Shown here one piece after another: positions 1 through 11,540 of a stretch of 64,000 nt of DNA. The first letter of the stretch is position 1. The number at the start of each line of letters is the position of its first letter. The notes below the pieces were generated by a model. The model made no database searches. It was not told where the DNA came from and worked only from the letters and a program-made list of their open reading frames with translations. Both the position numbers and the translations under genes were made by a program. The DNA comes from Thinopyrum elongatum (Eukaryota; Streptophyta; Magnoliopsida; Poales; Poaceae): positions 32,260,755 to 32,324,754 of the forward strand of contig CM022299.1 of NCBI GenBank assembly GCA_011799875.1. The letters are read 5' to 3'.

Positions 1-3000
1 TTGTCTCGACTCGTCCAGTCTCTTCCTCGAGGTTTGATAGAATTCTGCACTCACAGAGAAATAATGAGTCGATAGTTAACGAAAGCAAATCAATCGGACA
101 GGGAAAAATACCTTAAAGCATGAGGAATAACTTCTTGGCGAGTCCCCCCAGATAATTCTCTAGCTCGTTCCTCTTGCGGGTGATGTCTTCCACTTTGTCA
201 GTCAGGGTCCCTTTATCCTTCTTCAGTCGAGTTACCTCTTTGTTGGCGTCATCGAGAGCAGTCTTCAGCTTGGTATTCTCTTCCTCCAACTTTCCGACTG
301 AGGCCAGCTTTTGGTCAGCGAGTGTCGTTTTTTCTTCTGCTGTTTTCTTCGCAGCCGCAAGGTCAAGGTCCTTCTTCTCTAAAGCCCGTCTCATTGTTTC
401 TAGAAAGAATAACATTTGAATCAGAAAAAGGAGGAGAAAAGATGGCAAGAGAACCAGTCGACAAGCTTTCCTTACTAGCAGCGTCATCCTTAGCCTTCTG
501 CAAGTTATTCTGAGCCAACTCCAGATCAAGATTGAGCTGGATCTGCTTCTGCTCCAAGTCAGCGAACCGGGCTCCAAGATCACAAGATTTCTGTGTTCAG
601 AAGATAGTCAGTCGGCAGACACAAAGATTGGTTACTTCCGAGCAATAAAGTAACAAGTTCAAAGAGTTCTAAGACTACTGCCGAATCAAACTTTCAACAA
701 TAGTCTCGGGGACTACACCCAGTGGGTGCACTCAGCGTGCCCCCACTGGTTCGACTTTTCAATTGACTTGGTCCGTCCAGTCAAAAAAAAAAAAACTCAG
801 ACCATAGCCGACTGCCCGCAGTCGACTACGGTCTCGGGGACTACACCCAGTGGGTGCACTCAGCGTGCCCCCACTGGTCCAGGTTCCACTTGACATGATC
901 TGCTCAGACCGAGTGGAAAAGTTCTTTTCAAAGACCCCCGCCGAATCAAACATTCGACGGCGGTCTCGGGGACTACACCCAGTGGGTGCACTCAGCGTGC
1001 CCCCACTGGTTCAGAGATTCAATCGACACAACCTAGTCGACTCAAGTGGAAAAACTACTCAACAGAAATTAAAACACCCAGTGGGTGTACAGACTGACAA
1101 TGAGTGTGCAATTAAGGTTCCAAAATGCTCATCCACGGACGTCTTGCAGATAATAAAGCAGCAGTTTCTAAATATCATATCCTAACAGAACAAGCATCAA
1201 GATGGAGTGCAGTCGGAAGTAAGTTAACCTGGACATTGGCCTGGAGTGCTGAGCTGGCATCATAGGCAGCTTGATTGGCCTCGCGCACCACTTTCATCTG
1301 ATCCATCATAATGCCTGCCTGGCGTATGGCTTCCTTGGCAGCACTCACTTGGTCTTCTGGGACGTGATGGGCGGTGAAAAGTGGAGACGGTGGATCAGCT
1401 GCAGCAGCTTGAGAGCTTGAGGCATGAAGATGCACAGATGAAGCAGGGGCCTGTGCAGTCGATGCTGAAGGACGACTACTCGACAAGGGAATCGCAAAAG
1501 TAGCAGAAGCACGGTTGAGGTCCCCAGGCTGCTGGGTAGCTGGTTCTGCCGCCGGCGTCGACTGAGGCGTCTTGCTAGCTGGTGCCTTTTTGCCCAAGGT
1601 CCTGCTCCTCTTTCCCACGAGCTGCTGTGGCACATCTTCGTCGTCATCTGTAAGTTCAATAACATTTTGCGGATCTGCAAAAGAATCGACCACAAGAGTT
1701 CAGTCGACTGTAGAATTGGTTAGCGAAGAAAAAACAAGATAACATGAGTCATACCCGCATTGGATGTGATCGCGTCCTCCATCTCCTCGTTGTCATCATC
1801 TTTATAAGCAGAAGTCCCAGAGGTAGCAGCACTGCAAATTTCAAGGTTCACTCGGTCAAGCAAGAGAATGGGTCGATGACTGATATAAGATTCTTGGAGC
1901 AAAGGGTGGAAACAAAACACTTACGCAGAGGCGACGGGAACATCAACCTTGATCTTGGGCAAGGCCTTCCGTGGCTTTGACGGCGCAGTCTTGAGCTGCT
2001 TCGGAGCTTTCTCAGTCGGCACCGGAGAAGATGTCCGAGTGCGCTTCGAAGTTTGTCCAGTCGGTGCCGCCACTTTACCACAGATACTTGCTGGGTCGTG
2101 CTTCTGTTTGGAACGCTTTTCCACGCGAGGTGGAGAATCGACCTCCTCACCACTGCTCGAGTCTTCGCGCTCTTCATCACTCTCGTCATCAGAGTTCCAA
2201 TCGCCGCTATCGCCTCCGCTCTCCTCTCCTTCCTGGATCTGATCCCCGTTGGGCATCGAGTACATCTCAGTATATATCTGCAGAGCAAAGAATCATACAA
2301 ATATCAATCGTATTGAAGCCTAAATAGGAAATCAGAGCAAAGGACATTCGGCACTGAAGATTGTACCTTATCCGGTTCGTTGGTCTTGTCGAATGGTGGG
2401 ACCCTCATGGACCCCCTGGGATTATCTTTGTTACCAGAGATGCCTTGCAGCCACCGCTCCACTACCTCCCTGGTGACCTCCTCCGGGTGGATCCGAGTGG
2501 TGTCATCAATACCCGAGTACATCCACATGGGATGATCACGAGCCTGGAGTGGCTGGATGCGTCGACTGAGAAATATTTCAAGCAAGTCCATACCAGTCAC
2601 CCCATCGCGGACTAACTGGACTACTCGGTCAACTAGCATATTCACTTCTGCTCGCTCCTCTGGGTTCACTTTCAAAGTAGAGGGCAGCTGGACTCGATCC
2701 ATGGAAAAGGGAGGAAGCCCAGTCGACTGACCAGGAGTCGGCTGGTCTTTGCAATAGAACCAGGTCGACTGCCACCCTCTAACTGAATCAGGGAGCGTCA
2801 TAGCCGGAAAAGTGCTCCTACCCCTCATCTGAATTCCCAGACCCCCGCACATCTGGATCACATGTGTTCTCTCATCACTCGGATTGGACTTTTTTATGGC
2901 TTGAGAGCGGCATGTGAATATATGTTTGAAAAGACCCCAGTGCGGTCGACAGCCCAAGAAAATCTCACACAGGGAAACGTATGCAGCAAGATAGGTGATG

Positions 3001-3362
3001 GTGTTGGGGGAAAAGTGATGAAGTTGAGCTCCAAAGAAATTCAAGAAAGCCCGGAAAAAGGGGTGTGGAGGCAAGGAGAAACCATGGTCGACATGAGTCG
3101 CGAGGAGGACACACTCACCCTCTTGCGGCTGCGGCTCGTTCTCGTTCCCCGGCTATCGCCAGGACTGGTGGGCAATCAAGCCCCCTTCGACCAGATCCTC
3201 CATGTCTTCCTTCCGGATCATGGATCTCATCCAGTCACCCTGGATCCAGCCAGGCGGCAGGCCGGACCTAGATGACGACCCGCCCCGACTTGTCTTCTTG
3301 CCCTTCGCTGCCGCCGTCACCTTCTTCGCTCGCTCCAGGGCCACCGTTTTCTCCTTTCCCAT
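1..3362 (-). pseudogene. antisense retrotransposon gene (aORF, 'putative gypsy type transposon' family), multi-exon, with premature stop
   Basis: Reads leftwards from ATG at 3362 and leaves the window at base 1. Approximate exons: 3362-2368, 2284-1925, 1835-1757, 1677-1228, 596-450, 402-115 and 46-<1. Introns start with GT, for example at AAG|GTACAATC after the first exon, and end in AG. The first exon has the aromatic-rich block seen in plant proteins annotated as 'putative gypsy type transposon domain' (HPFFRAFLNFFGAQLHHFSP, HWGLFKHIF). The second is acidic and Lys/Ser-rich (GDSGDWNSDDESDEE); later exons are a Lys/Glu-rich coiled coil (KLEEENTKLKTALDDANKEV). A TAG at 3153-3155 interrupts the first exon about 70 codons in, with similarity continuing in the same frame beyond it. 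Function is unknown; such ORFs sit antisense in Tat elements. Exon ends are estimates. Confidence 0.65.
703..1095. repeat. three-copy tandem repeat (~130 bp) in an intron of the antisense gene
   Basis: Copies open with GTCTCGGGGACTACACCC at 703, 831 and 963, giving periods of 128 and 132 bp. A partial fourth core (CACCCAGTGGGTGTACA) lies near 1076. Each core contains a short inverted repeat, CCAGTGGG ... CCCACTGG, able to form a hairpin. Tandem repeats in this part of Tat/Ogre elements are known to seed satellite DNA. Confidence 0.85.
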
Positions 3363-3903
3363 CGCAGCAGGCTACGCTTGGACGGGGCGGCGGCGTCGAA
3401 GGTGGTGGCGAATGCGGTGGAGAAACAGAGGAAGAAGGAGGGGATAAAGAGCACAGTGCCAAACGCACCGGCCCAGACGCCTTATATGGACTTGTTACCG
3501 AGTGACTGACTTGTGGGCCCAAGCAGTCCCATCGAATCCCGCAGCAGTCGCGCACTCGGTACGTAGCGAGAAAGGTGGCGCGAGGATCGAGGCGTCCCTG
3601 CCAAATCTATTCCGTTTACTGCGGGCCTCTCCGTCCCGCGCGCTTCTCCAAATTTCAAATCCCGTGAGATCCGGGAACGACAGTGCAGTCAATCGTGCCA
3701 AAGATCTCATACCATGTCCACAATTGAAGCTTATCAACAAAATTCACTCGACAATTTAGGAATGGATCAAGGCGACTGAAAATGAAGTCGAAGTCGTTTC
3801 CTGGTTCATTAATCTAAGCAAAACGCTCCCGAAGCATGAAAACTGGGTCGGAACCATCTTCAACTCCTTTTGTCACTCGAACCCTGAATCATTCGGGGGC
3901 TAA

Positions 3904-4470
3904 TGACGGTGACATGTACCTGGGGTAGGGTAATAGGCCTGACCTAGACACCCTTCCCAAGGACATTACCTCAAAGTCAGGGATATTCAAAGGACAATAC
4001 CATTCACTTGACCAGAAGCATTCCACTCGGAAAACCCAATTCCATTTGACCGGAGTGTACTCACTCGACCACATCAGAAATCACTCGGAAGACAGAAGAT
4101 CTAAAGTCACTCAGAACGACAACGGTCAGGCGTTCACTCCGGAGTCTTAATGATCATTTATATGCCTTTATTGCCGGCGTTACCAGTAACGTCCCATCTT
4201 TATGTACCTTAAATCCTGCGTAACTGAGGGCTGGAGGGGTCTGGCGAACTCTATATAAGCCACCCCCCTCCTCAGGCACAAGGGTTCGCACCCCCTGTAA
4301 CCTCACGCATAATTCAGTTGACCGAGCCTCCGGGCACCGAGACGTAGGGCTGTTACTTCCTCCGAGAATGGCCTGAACTCGTAAATCTTGCGTGCACAAC
4401 CTCATCGTAGCTAGGATCTTGCCTCCTCATACCTACCCCCTATTCTACTGTCAGACTTAGAACCACGACA
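3904..4470 (+). repeat. 3' LTR of the Tat-lineage element
   Basis: Starts TGACGGTGACATG directly after the purine-rich tract and ends AGAACCACGACA. A TATA box (TATATAA, 4252-4258) lies in + orientation about 350 bp into the LTR, as expected for the U3/R boundary. The exact left border (3904 rather than 3915) is chosen from the position next to GGGGGCTAA. Confidence 0.65.
4252..4258 (+). promoter_or_regulatory. TATA box in the Tat LTR
   Basis: TATATAA within CTCTATATAAGCC. It is the only good TATA in this LTR and fixes the element on the + strand, opposite to the antisense gene. Confidence 0.55.
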
Positions 4471-4725
4471 ATGGCCACAACGAGAACAAGCACAACGGCG
4501 GGAGGAGGGTGAGGGAGGGTGAGCAGCCGGCTGTATGGGGGCGGAGGTAAGCGTCTTGGATGTCCTCACTGGGGAAGTGAGCGAGGGCGTCTCGCACCCG
4601 ACTACACATCATAGCCGTCGAAGAAGGATACATACAACAGGTCCGCAACATTGACGATCTCCTTGTCGCGTGACATACAGGAGTGAAACATGCGACAGTG
4701 GCGGCGGGGGAGACGGTGAGAGAGT
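4471..4725 (-). other. GC-rich stretch with a possible short gene fragment
   Basis: Non-repetitive by eye and richer in GC than its surroundings. Read on the - strand it contains protein-like stretches (RDKEIVNVADLLYVSFFDGY then a stop; FPSEDIQDAYLRPHTAG in another frame). They may be a scrap of a cellular gene captured between transposons. I cannot name a family, and no start or splice structure is supported. Confidence 0.25.
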
Positions 4726-4900
4726 TACTCCCTCCGTTTCCGCATTTTGGCATATATATCTAGTTAAAATATGAACTATTTCTAAGTTTGACTAAATATA
4801 TAAGAGGCTATTAATGACTATGATATTAAGTAAATACATTATGAAAATACGTCTAATGGTGGATATATTAATATTGATTTGGTATTGTTTACCAACTTAT
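4726..4900. mobile_element. Stowaway-type MITE, one end only
   Basis: TACTCCCTCCGTTTC at 4726 is the conserved Stowaway (Tc1/Mariner) terminal repeat with its TA target. AT-rich MITE-like DNA follows (TATGAACTATTTCTAAG, ATTATGAAAATACGTC). No matching GAAACGGAGGGAGTA end was found downstream, so the copy is truncated; the right border is approximate. Confidence 0.6.
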
Positions 4901-5758
4901 TTTTGTATGCATGAAGACAGCCTCGACGCGTGGGTGGCTGTCAGTCAGGAGCACCAACATTAGTCATTACGGGAGTCACTGCTTGGGCGGCCAGGTAGCG
5001 ACCGTGTCATCAGCCAGGTAGCTTGGACATGACATTCTGTTTGCTGTAGATACAGTGAGCTAGAAGCTGCAATCATCATCTATGTGCATGGAGGTTGCCT
5101 TAAAGCAAATAGATGGTATGATGACTTATTTTGACACTTATAGAGAGGAAGTGTTAGTTTTTAGTGTAATCGTTGCCAAAGAAATCACAGCTGAAAATGG
5201 TATAAGCTGAAAATGGTATGATGATGATTTACATTATATATCCCCTGAGGGGATGCATCCATCGGATGCGTCGTTTGGAAAAGAGGGGAAGAGAGAGAGA
5301 GAGAGACGTCTGTTAGCCATATGCTAACCGCCTCCTAATTACAACGTGGAGATTATCCACAAGATTAATTACAAATAATTAATTCCTAACAATAATATCC
5401 TGTTGTTGGATTGTTTTCTGTTTGCTTGCTGATTCTCGGTTTCATTTGTTTCGGACATGGTTGGAGTTTCGTGATTGGATATTTGTTAGCCTGTGCGGTG
5501 AGAACCGGCCCACATGCACTGCTCCATTTTGGTCGGTGAATTCCGTCGCATGTGGACTACTCCATTGTGCTAGAGCCAGGTCGATGAGAACCTTCACAAC
5601 ATGTTAGTCAACGTCATGTGTGAATATACTCCGTAGCGCTCATTTGCTCAGTGTTGGTCCCAATTGTTTGCCTTAAAGGGACTTAGTGTTTGAATGGAGT
5701 ATTTCCATGACTTGTGAATTATTGTTCTTATTAAGGCTCTAGATTGTTTCTTGATTGA
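4901..5758. other. unclassified intergenic DNA
   Basis: No convincing gene, terminal repeat or long tandem array. It holds a short (GA)n tract at about 5289-5306. One 61-codon reading frame (5422-5607) lacks any recognisable domain. Confidence 0.5.
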
Positions 5759-5975
5759 CACTAGTGGAAAATAGGGTACTAGTCCCGGTTCCAGAGGGCC
5801 TTTAGTCCCGGTTCTGTAATCGGGACAAATCAAACGAGACTAATGCCCAAAACCTTTAGTCCCGGTTTGCTTACGAACCGGGACCAAAGGAAGGCCACGT
5901 GGCCGCTCTGGGGCGCCCAGGGAGGAGGACCTTTAGTCCCAGTTGGTAACACCAACCGGGACTAAAAGGGCAGCC
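5759..5975. repeat. left terminal repeat and subterminal hairpins of CACTA A
   Basis: The terminal CACTA is followed by repeated units of TTTAGTCCCGGTT and its complement AACCGGGACTAAA. The best pair, at about 5931-5968, is TAGTCCCAGTTGGT-aacacc-AACCGGGACTA. Such units are the usual subterminal binding sites of the CACTA TnpA-type protein; here they are also inverted and can fold. Confidence 0.75.
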
Positions 5976-6324
5976 ACACGTCAGCAGCTCCCAGGCTCTG
6001 GGGTTTTTTTTTGAAAGGGGGGTTTATTAGGGGTTTTGGATGGTTTAATTAGGGGTTTCATATTGTGTTAGCTATAGCTACTACATATAGAGAGAAGTGA
6101 CATCTCTTTCTCCGTGCTTGGTCGACGCTTGCTACTACATATAGAGAGAACTCGACGCTACTAAGCAAATGAAGGAACCATTAATTACACAAGATCGTCA
6201 TGGACATATACAGAGAGAAGTGACATCTCTTTCTCCAAGATTGGTCGAACAACAAGTTTTCGTATTTCTATCCGACGCTACTACATATATACAATATAAC
6301 ATATCTTACGATCCCTGACATCAT

Positions 6325-9300
6325 CTACCGAAAGTCAGCTTCAATTTCCACATGGTATACTTCGTCTTTATATATGACGTGGTCAAGAAAGAATCCCACC
6401 AATTCCTCTTGAATTGCTCGTATGCGATCATTTGGTAGGAGTTCATCCCGCATCTGCCACATCTAATTTAAAGAAGGGGGTCAATACATATATATGAATG
6501 AAACTCAACACAATTGATGGTAATAAAATAAAATTGTGAATATTATTGTTTACGTACTTCATATTGTTTGTCAGAGTAGCCCCGCTAAGAGGTCGAGCTG
6601 CGCATGAACTCGCAAACGTAGTATCCACATAAATGATTCCCGCCTTCCTGCCACAAGCACTTTACGAGAATAGAGTTCAATCAAACTGATAACCAAGCAT
6701 GATAAATGGTATTGATGAAACTAGAATCAATGAGAGATGCGCGGCACTAGCTAATACTACTTACTTTGGGGTGTGTAAATCGCAGCTCATTCGGCAGACC
6801 CGGAACCATTCGGGTGAACTTTTTCCAGACCCTGCCAGGCAAAGAAAATGATTACTTGATATCAGGAAATGAACGAAAGTTGCCGATATGGTGCGATAAT
6901 GATTGAACTTACTTCTGGAGCATTGCAGTCATGTCCGCATATTCCTGGGGATCCTTACGTCTCGAGTCTAAAACAGTTACTACTCACCCATCAAGCTTAA
7001 TCTCTAGCAGAATAAAGTGGAAGCTGCGTACACATAACTCATCAATTACATTACTTAACCTCGAGTAAGCGAAACCGAATATGCACAAGACAGTAACACA
7101 CACTTGAAGTTGTAAGGAAAGAGTATTTTCCCTTTGTTTTGATGTCGAAGGAACGATTGTAGCAAGTTTTCCTCAGTTTCTTCGACTTTCTTTTTTACCG
7201 ACCATTCATTTACGGTATTTGGGCTAATGAACCCAATGTCATAGGTTTGTCTTTCCTTGCATTCGTCGATCTTCAATCTGCATAATATAGTGAGGATAAT
7301 TATATATACATGCAATGAACGATCTGAGCTAGAGACCTAATTACAGAAGTAATACTTACAGACAGTAGCAAGTCATGAGTTGTTTGTCGAGGGCCTCTTG
7401 ATTGAATAACCGAAATAACTCCACAAATTCAACAGGCAACACCTCAATTCCAATGAGGTCATGCTCCTCTTTAATTCTCAGCAACATACTGTCGGCCCCA
7501 CTCTTCCTGCAGGTACCCATGTACCATTCATGCAATCTTCGCATCATCGTTGTTAGAGGAGGATGATCAGGTTTGACGAGAGGCTTCCCGTGCTCGTATA
7601 TGAAGATCTCTACTGTCTCTAACATTTCGAACTGTACATCATCGCCCAGGTAATCACCAAGTTTGCTACCGGGCAGTAGCCCCGGATGATTATCGACGAT
7701 ATCGCTAGACACCTTGAGCGGGGGCACAATTGCTTCGCCTGTTCGCCGAGCTGGGGAATTGTTTTCCCACTTCTCCATTTTGCTTCTCTTGCAGCACTGC
7801 AAGTACTTCCCGACCGCTCCGCTTCCTAATATGTCCTTTCAATAATGCGCTCATAGTTGGATTGCGGCGGAGACAGTGGTGGTTGCTTAAGGGCACACAG
7901 AATACGTTCACTTTCACCTGATCTATTGTTTCCTTCGGAGGTGGAGGTTTCCGTGCAAAATGGGCCTCCACTTCGGCAGCACTGATTTCCGCGTTTTCCC
8001 CATCAGTCCTCTCATATGATAACTTTTCTAGAGGCTTGAGGCTTGGACCGTATTTGAATCTCTTCTCGCCGGGTCCTCTTGTACCGCTAGCTGCCGGAGC
8101 GGCGTCGTCTCTGTTCCGCCGTTGCTGACGCTGCGTAGTCCGCTGACACGCCGGAGGAGGCGGAGGAGGAGGCGGAGTGCTCCGACGCGCCGGAGGAGGC
8201 GGAGGAGGAGGTGGATTGCCCTCACGCGCCGGAGGAGGCGAAGAAGGAGGCGGAGTGCCCTGATCACTCGCCGGAGGAGGAGGAGGAGGAGGCGGAGTGC
8301 CCTGACTCGCCGGAGGAGGAGGAGGAGGAGGCGTCCAGTTTGGAAGCTTGATGTACTCCTTTTTCCATAGACAGCTACTCCTTAAAGCATTTACCAGATG
8401 AATCTCCCCTTCACTTGTAGGGTAGTCAAGCTCCAGCTCCTCAAATCCCTCCATTATTTCATCCACCGTCACAACAGCAATGCCATGTGGAATCGGACGG
8501 CAATGAAAAGTTCCCTCAGCTTGAGGAAGTACAACAGAGCCGACCGCCGCCTTCAAGGTCAGGTTCTGGCATTTCATCATTAGCTCGCAATGTTCAGCCT
8601 CCGTGATACTATCCACGGGGTAGCGAGGAGCCGTGAAATTAGGCTGAACGAGCTCCGTGGAAGCCACGCTGCTTCTCCGCTGAGATGGTGGGGTAGCTTC
8701 TGGGGCAGCGTCGAAGCAAGGATCTTCGTGCCGCTGAGATGGTTGGCCGGTAGCTCGCTGGCTCTCAAGTTCCTCTAGCTTTGCTATTCTTGCATTGAGC
8801 TTCTGCATTTCGCTTGCTTCCACTTTCCTCTTTCTCTCTCGGCTTCTGTAACCACCGCTGTCGGGAAACCCATGCACCCACGGAACGGAGCCTGGTGTGC
8901 CTCATGTTCGTCCATGGTGCTCAGGATTCCCGAGGGCCTCTGTCAGCTCGTCCTTCTCTCTGTCGGGAATGAACGTCCCTTCCTGCGTTGCCTTGATTGC
9001 TGCCTGAAGCTTCTTGATGGGTATTGCAAGTTGCTCGTCCGTCCAACGACACTCCCCTGTTTCTGGGTCCAAAGTTCCCTCAACCCCGAAGAACCAAGTC
9101 CTTGAACGATCTGGCCAGTGCAATGTCGCTGGTTGGACCCCTTTAGCAAGCAGGTCTTGCTCAGCTTTGTCCCACAACGGCCGGGCTTTGTGTAGCCACC
9201 TGACCCCGTGTGATGGTGATACAACTTCTTTGCAGCATTTTTCTTGTTTGTCAGTGACCTTTTCTTACAATTCTCCGATTCCTTGTAGGCCACAAATGCG

Positions 9301-10095
9301 GGCCAGTGATCTCTTATCTTCTCATATCGACCGATGAATTCTGGAGTCTTTCCTTTGTCGACAAACTTTGAGTTCAACTCTTTCTTCCAGTTCCGGAATA
9401 GTTCTGCCATCTTCTTAAGAGCATACGCCTTGACCTTTGGCTCTATAACTCGGTTATTCGGCTCCTCCTCTGGCGGTAGGCTAAAATTTGTCATCAGCGA
9501 GGTCGAAAGATCATCTTTCTGTCTATCCTGGACATAAGATACTTCAGGGTCGTCCTTACTCTTATTCCATTGCACGATGCTGATCGGGACGTTGTCCCTA
9601 ACAACAACTCCGCACTGATGTACAAATGCGTCCTTGGTCCGCTTGGGAGCAATCGGTTGGCCATCTTTCGCCACTTCTGTGATCGTGAACCTTTCATCCT
9701 GGCGCAACCTTTTCTTCGGGCCTCGTCTCCTTATGGAAGTTTAGCTCGATCCGGAGGGCTGAAAGAAGAAAGAAGCGTTAATATATGTACATACCAAAAC
9801 AATTAATGCATCAAGTCAGCACAGGCTTAATTAATATATATACCTTGCCGGACTTTGCAACAGCTCCCTCCTCCGTTCGGTCTCCGGAGCTGTCATCATG
9901 ATCTCCTTCCTCCGCCATTCGGTCACCGGAGCCGTCATGATCTCCTTCCTCCTCCATTGTTGGATTATCGGAGCCGTCATCCTCTCCTTCCTGACCATCG
10001 GTGTCATTGAGAAACGACAAGGGATCAGCACCGGCGAGGATTATATCCCCCAACAATTGTTCTTGTTCTAAGCCCTTTCCATAGTTTCTGCAAAT
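6325..10095 (-). pseudogene. CACTA gene: Transposase_24 domain plus Ulp1-like protease domain, broken
   Basis: Exons run leftwards. An acidic first visible exon (ends near 9843) follows an acceptor near 10088. A long exon from about 9758 carries the Transposase_24-like block (KIRDHWPAFVAYKESE, KKNAAKKLYHHHTGSGGY, NWPDRSRTWFFG-like), a coiled coil (RKVEASEMQKLNARIAKLEE) and a proline-rich tract (about 8050-8330). Small exons follow, down to a TAG at 6325-6327, with a C48/Ulp1 fold: FHFILLEI (His), VLDSRR (Asp), QEGGNHLCGYYVCEF (Gln, Cys). Damage: a -1 shift near 9190, TGA at 8902-8904, a shift near 7900, TGA at 6984-6986, TAG at 6585-6587. It probably once bound subterminal repeats; the protease-like part may act on SUMO/ubiquitin-like proteins. 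Both roles are inferred. Confidence 0.75.
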
Positions 10096-10202
10096 ATTAC
10101 AACATGGCAATATACAAACATGAGAGATGGATTAATTAGTGGCAAACATAGACCTAGCTAATCACAACAAGGAATCATATGCATATATGAGCAATGGATT
10201 AG

Positions 10203-10775
10203 TTGCGGACCGCCTCTCTCTCATGCATGTCCGACGTCCCCCCTCATGTCGAAGTTATCGGGGTTATACTTTCAGGAGAGGACACTTTGCAAAAAATAAT
10301 CGCTATGCAGGAGATCAAACTATCCATGCATTGTACCCCATTGACCTATGCTGACAATGATAGATCGACAACGACGCTCTTTCTTCTAGGGTTTGGGTGG
10401 CCTCGATAGTTGGTCGGGCGAGCGGACCGCCTCTCTCTCATGCATGTCGTCCGACGTCCCCCCTCATGTCGAAGTTATCGGGGAGGGGGTAGATCGACAA
10501 CGACGCTCTTTCTTCTAGGGTTTGGGTGGCCTCGATAGTTGGTCGGGCGAGCAGACCGCCTCTCTCTCATGCATGTCGTCCGACGTCCCCGCCTCATGTC
10601 GAAGTTATCGGGGAGGGGGTAGATCGACAACGACGTCGCTCTTTCTTCTAGGGTTTGGGTGGCCTCGAGAGTTGGTCGGGCGAGCTGACCGGGAGTAAGT
10701 AACTTTTAACTCATTTTGAATATATGAACATTTTAACTTTTACGGGTAGGGGCGGGAGGGGGTAGATCGACAACG
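10203..10775. repeat. ~130-bp tandem array upstream of the Transposase_24/Ulp1 gene
   Basis: About three and a half copies built around GATCGACAACGACGCTC, AGGGTTTGGGTGGCCTCGA and CCTCATGTCGAAGTTATCGG; unit starts near 10362, 10492 and 10622, with a decayed copy near 10764. It lies just 5' of the - strand gene, a place where CACTA regulatory repeats are expected. Element B has a different array (period ~42 bp) built from the same CATGTCGAAGTTATCGGGG core. Confidence 0.8.
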
Positions 10776-11277
10776 CTCTTTTAACTCATTTTGAATATAT
10801 GAACATTTTAACTTAGTAACTTAGTAACTCGGTAAGTTTTAACTAATTTCTATGAACAAAAAATATATTCTATGAACAAAACAAATATTCTATGAACAAA
10901 AAAAACATCATATGATCATTTTCTATATATATACATCGATCCATCCATCCATCCATGCATACATATGAACAAAAAAACATCATATGATCATCTAAGAAAA
11001 AAAACATGATATGATCATCTATGAACAAAAAAAACATCATATGATCATCTATGAACAAAAAAAATCATCATATATATGAACAAAAAAATTATGAAAAATC
11101 AGGATATATCATCATATACACATACATATCATCATATACACATACATATCATCTATATCATCATCATCATCATGAAAAATCATGAAAAAAACAAGACAGG
11201 GAGGAGGACAGGGAGGAAAGGGGGCGTCGGCCGGACCGAACGGGGAGGAGGGGCGGCGTCGTCGGGGCAGGCTGGGG
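10776..11277. other. AT-rich spacer of CACTA A with ATGAACAAAAAA-type simple repeats
   Basis: Low-complexity DNA rich in ATGAACAAAAAA and CATCATATGATCAT units (10850-11100), then TCATCATATACACATACATA repeats and a purine-rich GGGAGGAGG stretch. I see no gene; the reading frames here are made of simple repeat. Confidence 0.6.
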
Positions 11278-11455
11278 GACGTGGCACCAACCGGGACCAA
11301 TGCCTACCTTTCGTCCCGGTTGGTGGCACCAGGTCGACTAAATGTCTCTGCTTCCCGCCCTTTGGGCTGCTGAAAATAGACCTGGTGCCACCAACCAGGA
11401 CGAAAGGTAGGAATTGGTCCCGGTTGGTGCCACCAACCGGGACGAAAGGGTGGTG
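11278..11455. repeat. central hairpin block of CACTA A
   Basis: Inverted units of GTGGCACCAACCGGGAC and GTCCCGGTTGGTGGCAC alternate at about 11278-11330 and 11385-11445, around a spacer that includes CCCTTTGGGCTGCTGAAAA. The same units close the ends of this family. Their presence in the middle of both CACTA elements suggests an old internal end, or a regulatory block between the two genes. Confidence 0.7.
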
Positions 11456-11475
11456 CTGCCGCGGCCAAAAGTTTA

Positions 11476-11517
11476 GTCCCACCTCGCTAGTTGAGAGGGG
11501 CTCGGAGTGGTTTATAA
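11476..11517 (+). promoter_or_regulatory. snRNA-type promoter: USE (11476-11486) plus TATA (11511-11517), Pol III spacing
   Basis: GTCCCACCTCG matches the plant upstream sequence element RTCCCACATCG at 10 of 11 positions. It is followed after exactly 24 nt by TTTATAA. In plant snRNA genes a USE-TATA gap near 24 bp marks RNA polymerase III genes, and one near 34 bp marks polymerase II genes. The same pair, with the same 24-nt gap, is found in CACTA B at 41256-41297. Use as a promoter is inferred. Confidence 0.5.
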
Positions 11518-11540
11518 GCGCCGCTGCCGCTGCCCTCTCG

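Larger units (their letters stand above)
1..4470 (+). mobile_element. Tat-lineage Gypsy LTR retrotransposon, 3' part (left side outside window)
   Basis: Only the 3' portion is present. From left to right it holds an antisense spliced gene (- strand), a spacer, a purine-rich tract ending in GGGGGCTAA (3895-3903) and an LTR of about 567 bp that begins TGACGG and ends ACGACA. The tract and the LTR TATA box both point to the + strand, opposite to the gene. This layout is known from the Tat lineage (Grande, Ogre and relatives), which carry extra antisense ORFs and tandem repeats between pol and the 3' LTR. The lineage is inferred from layout; no pol is visible. A 5-bp target duplication cannot be tested because the left side is missing. 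Confidence 0.7.
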
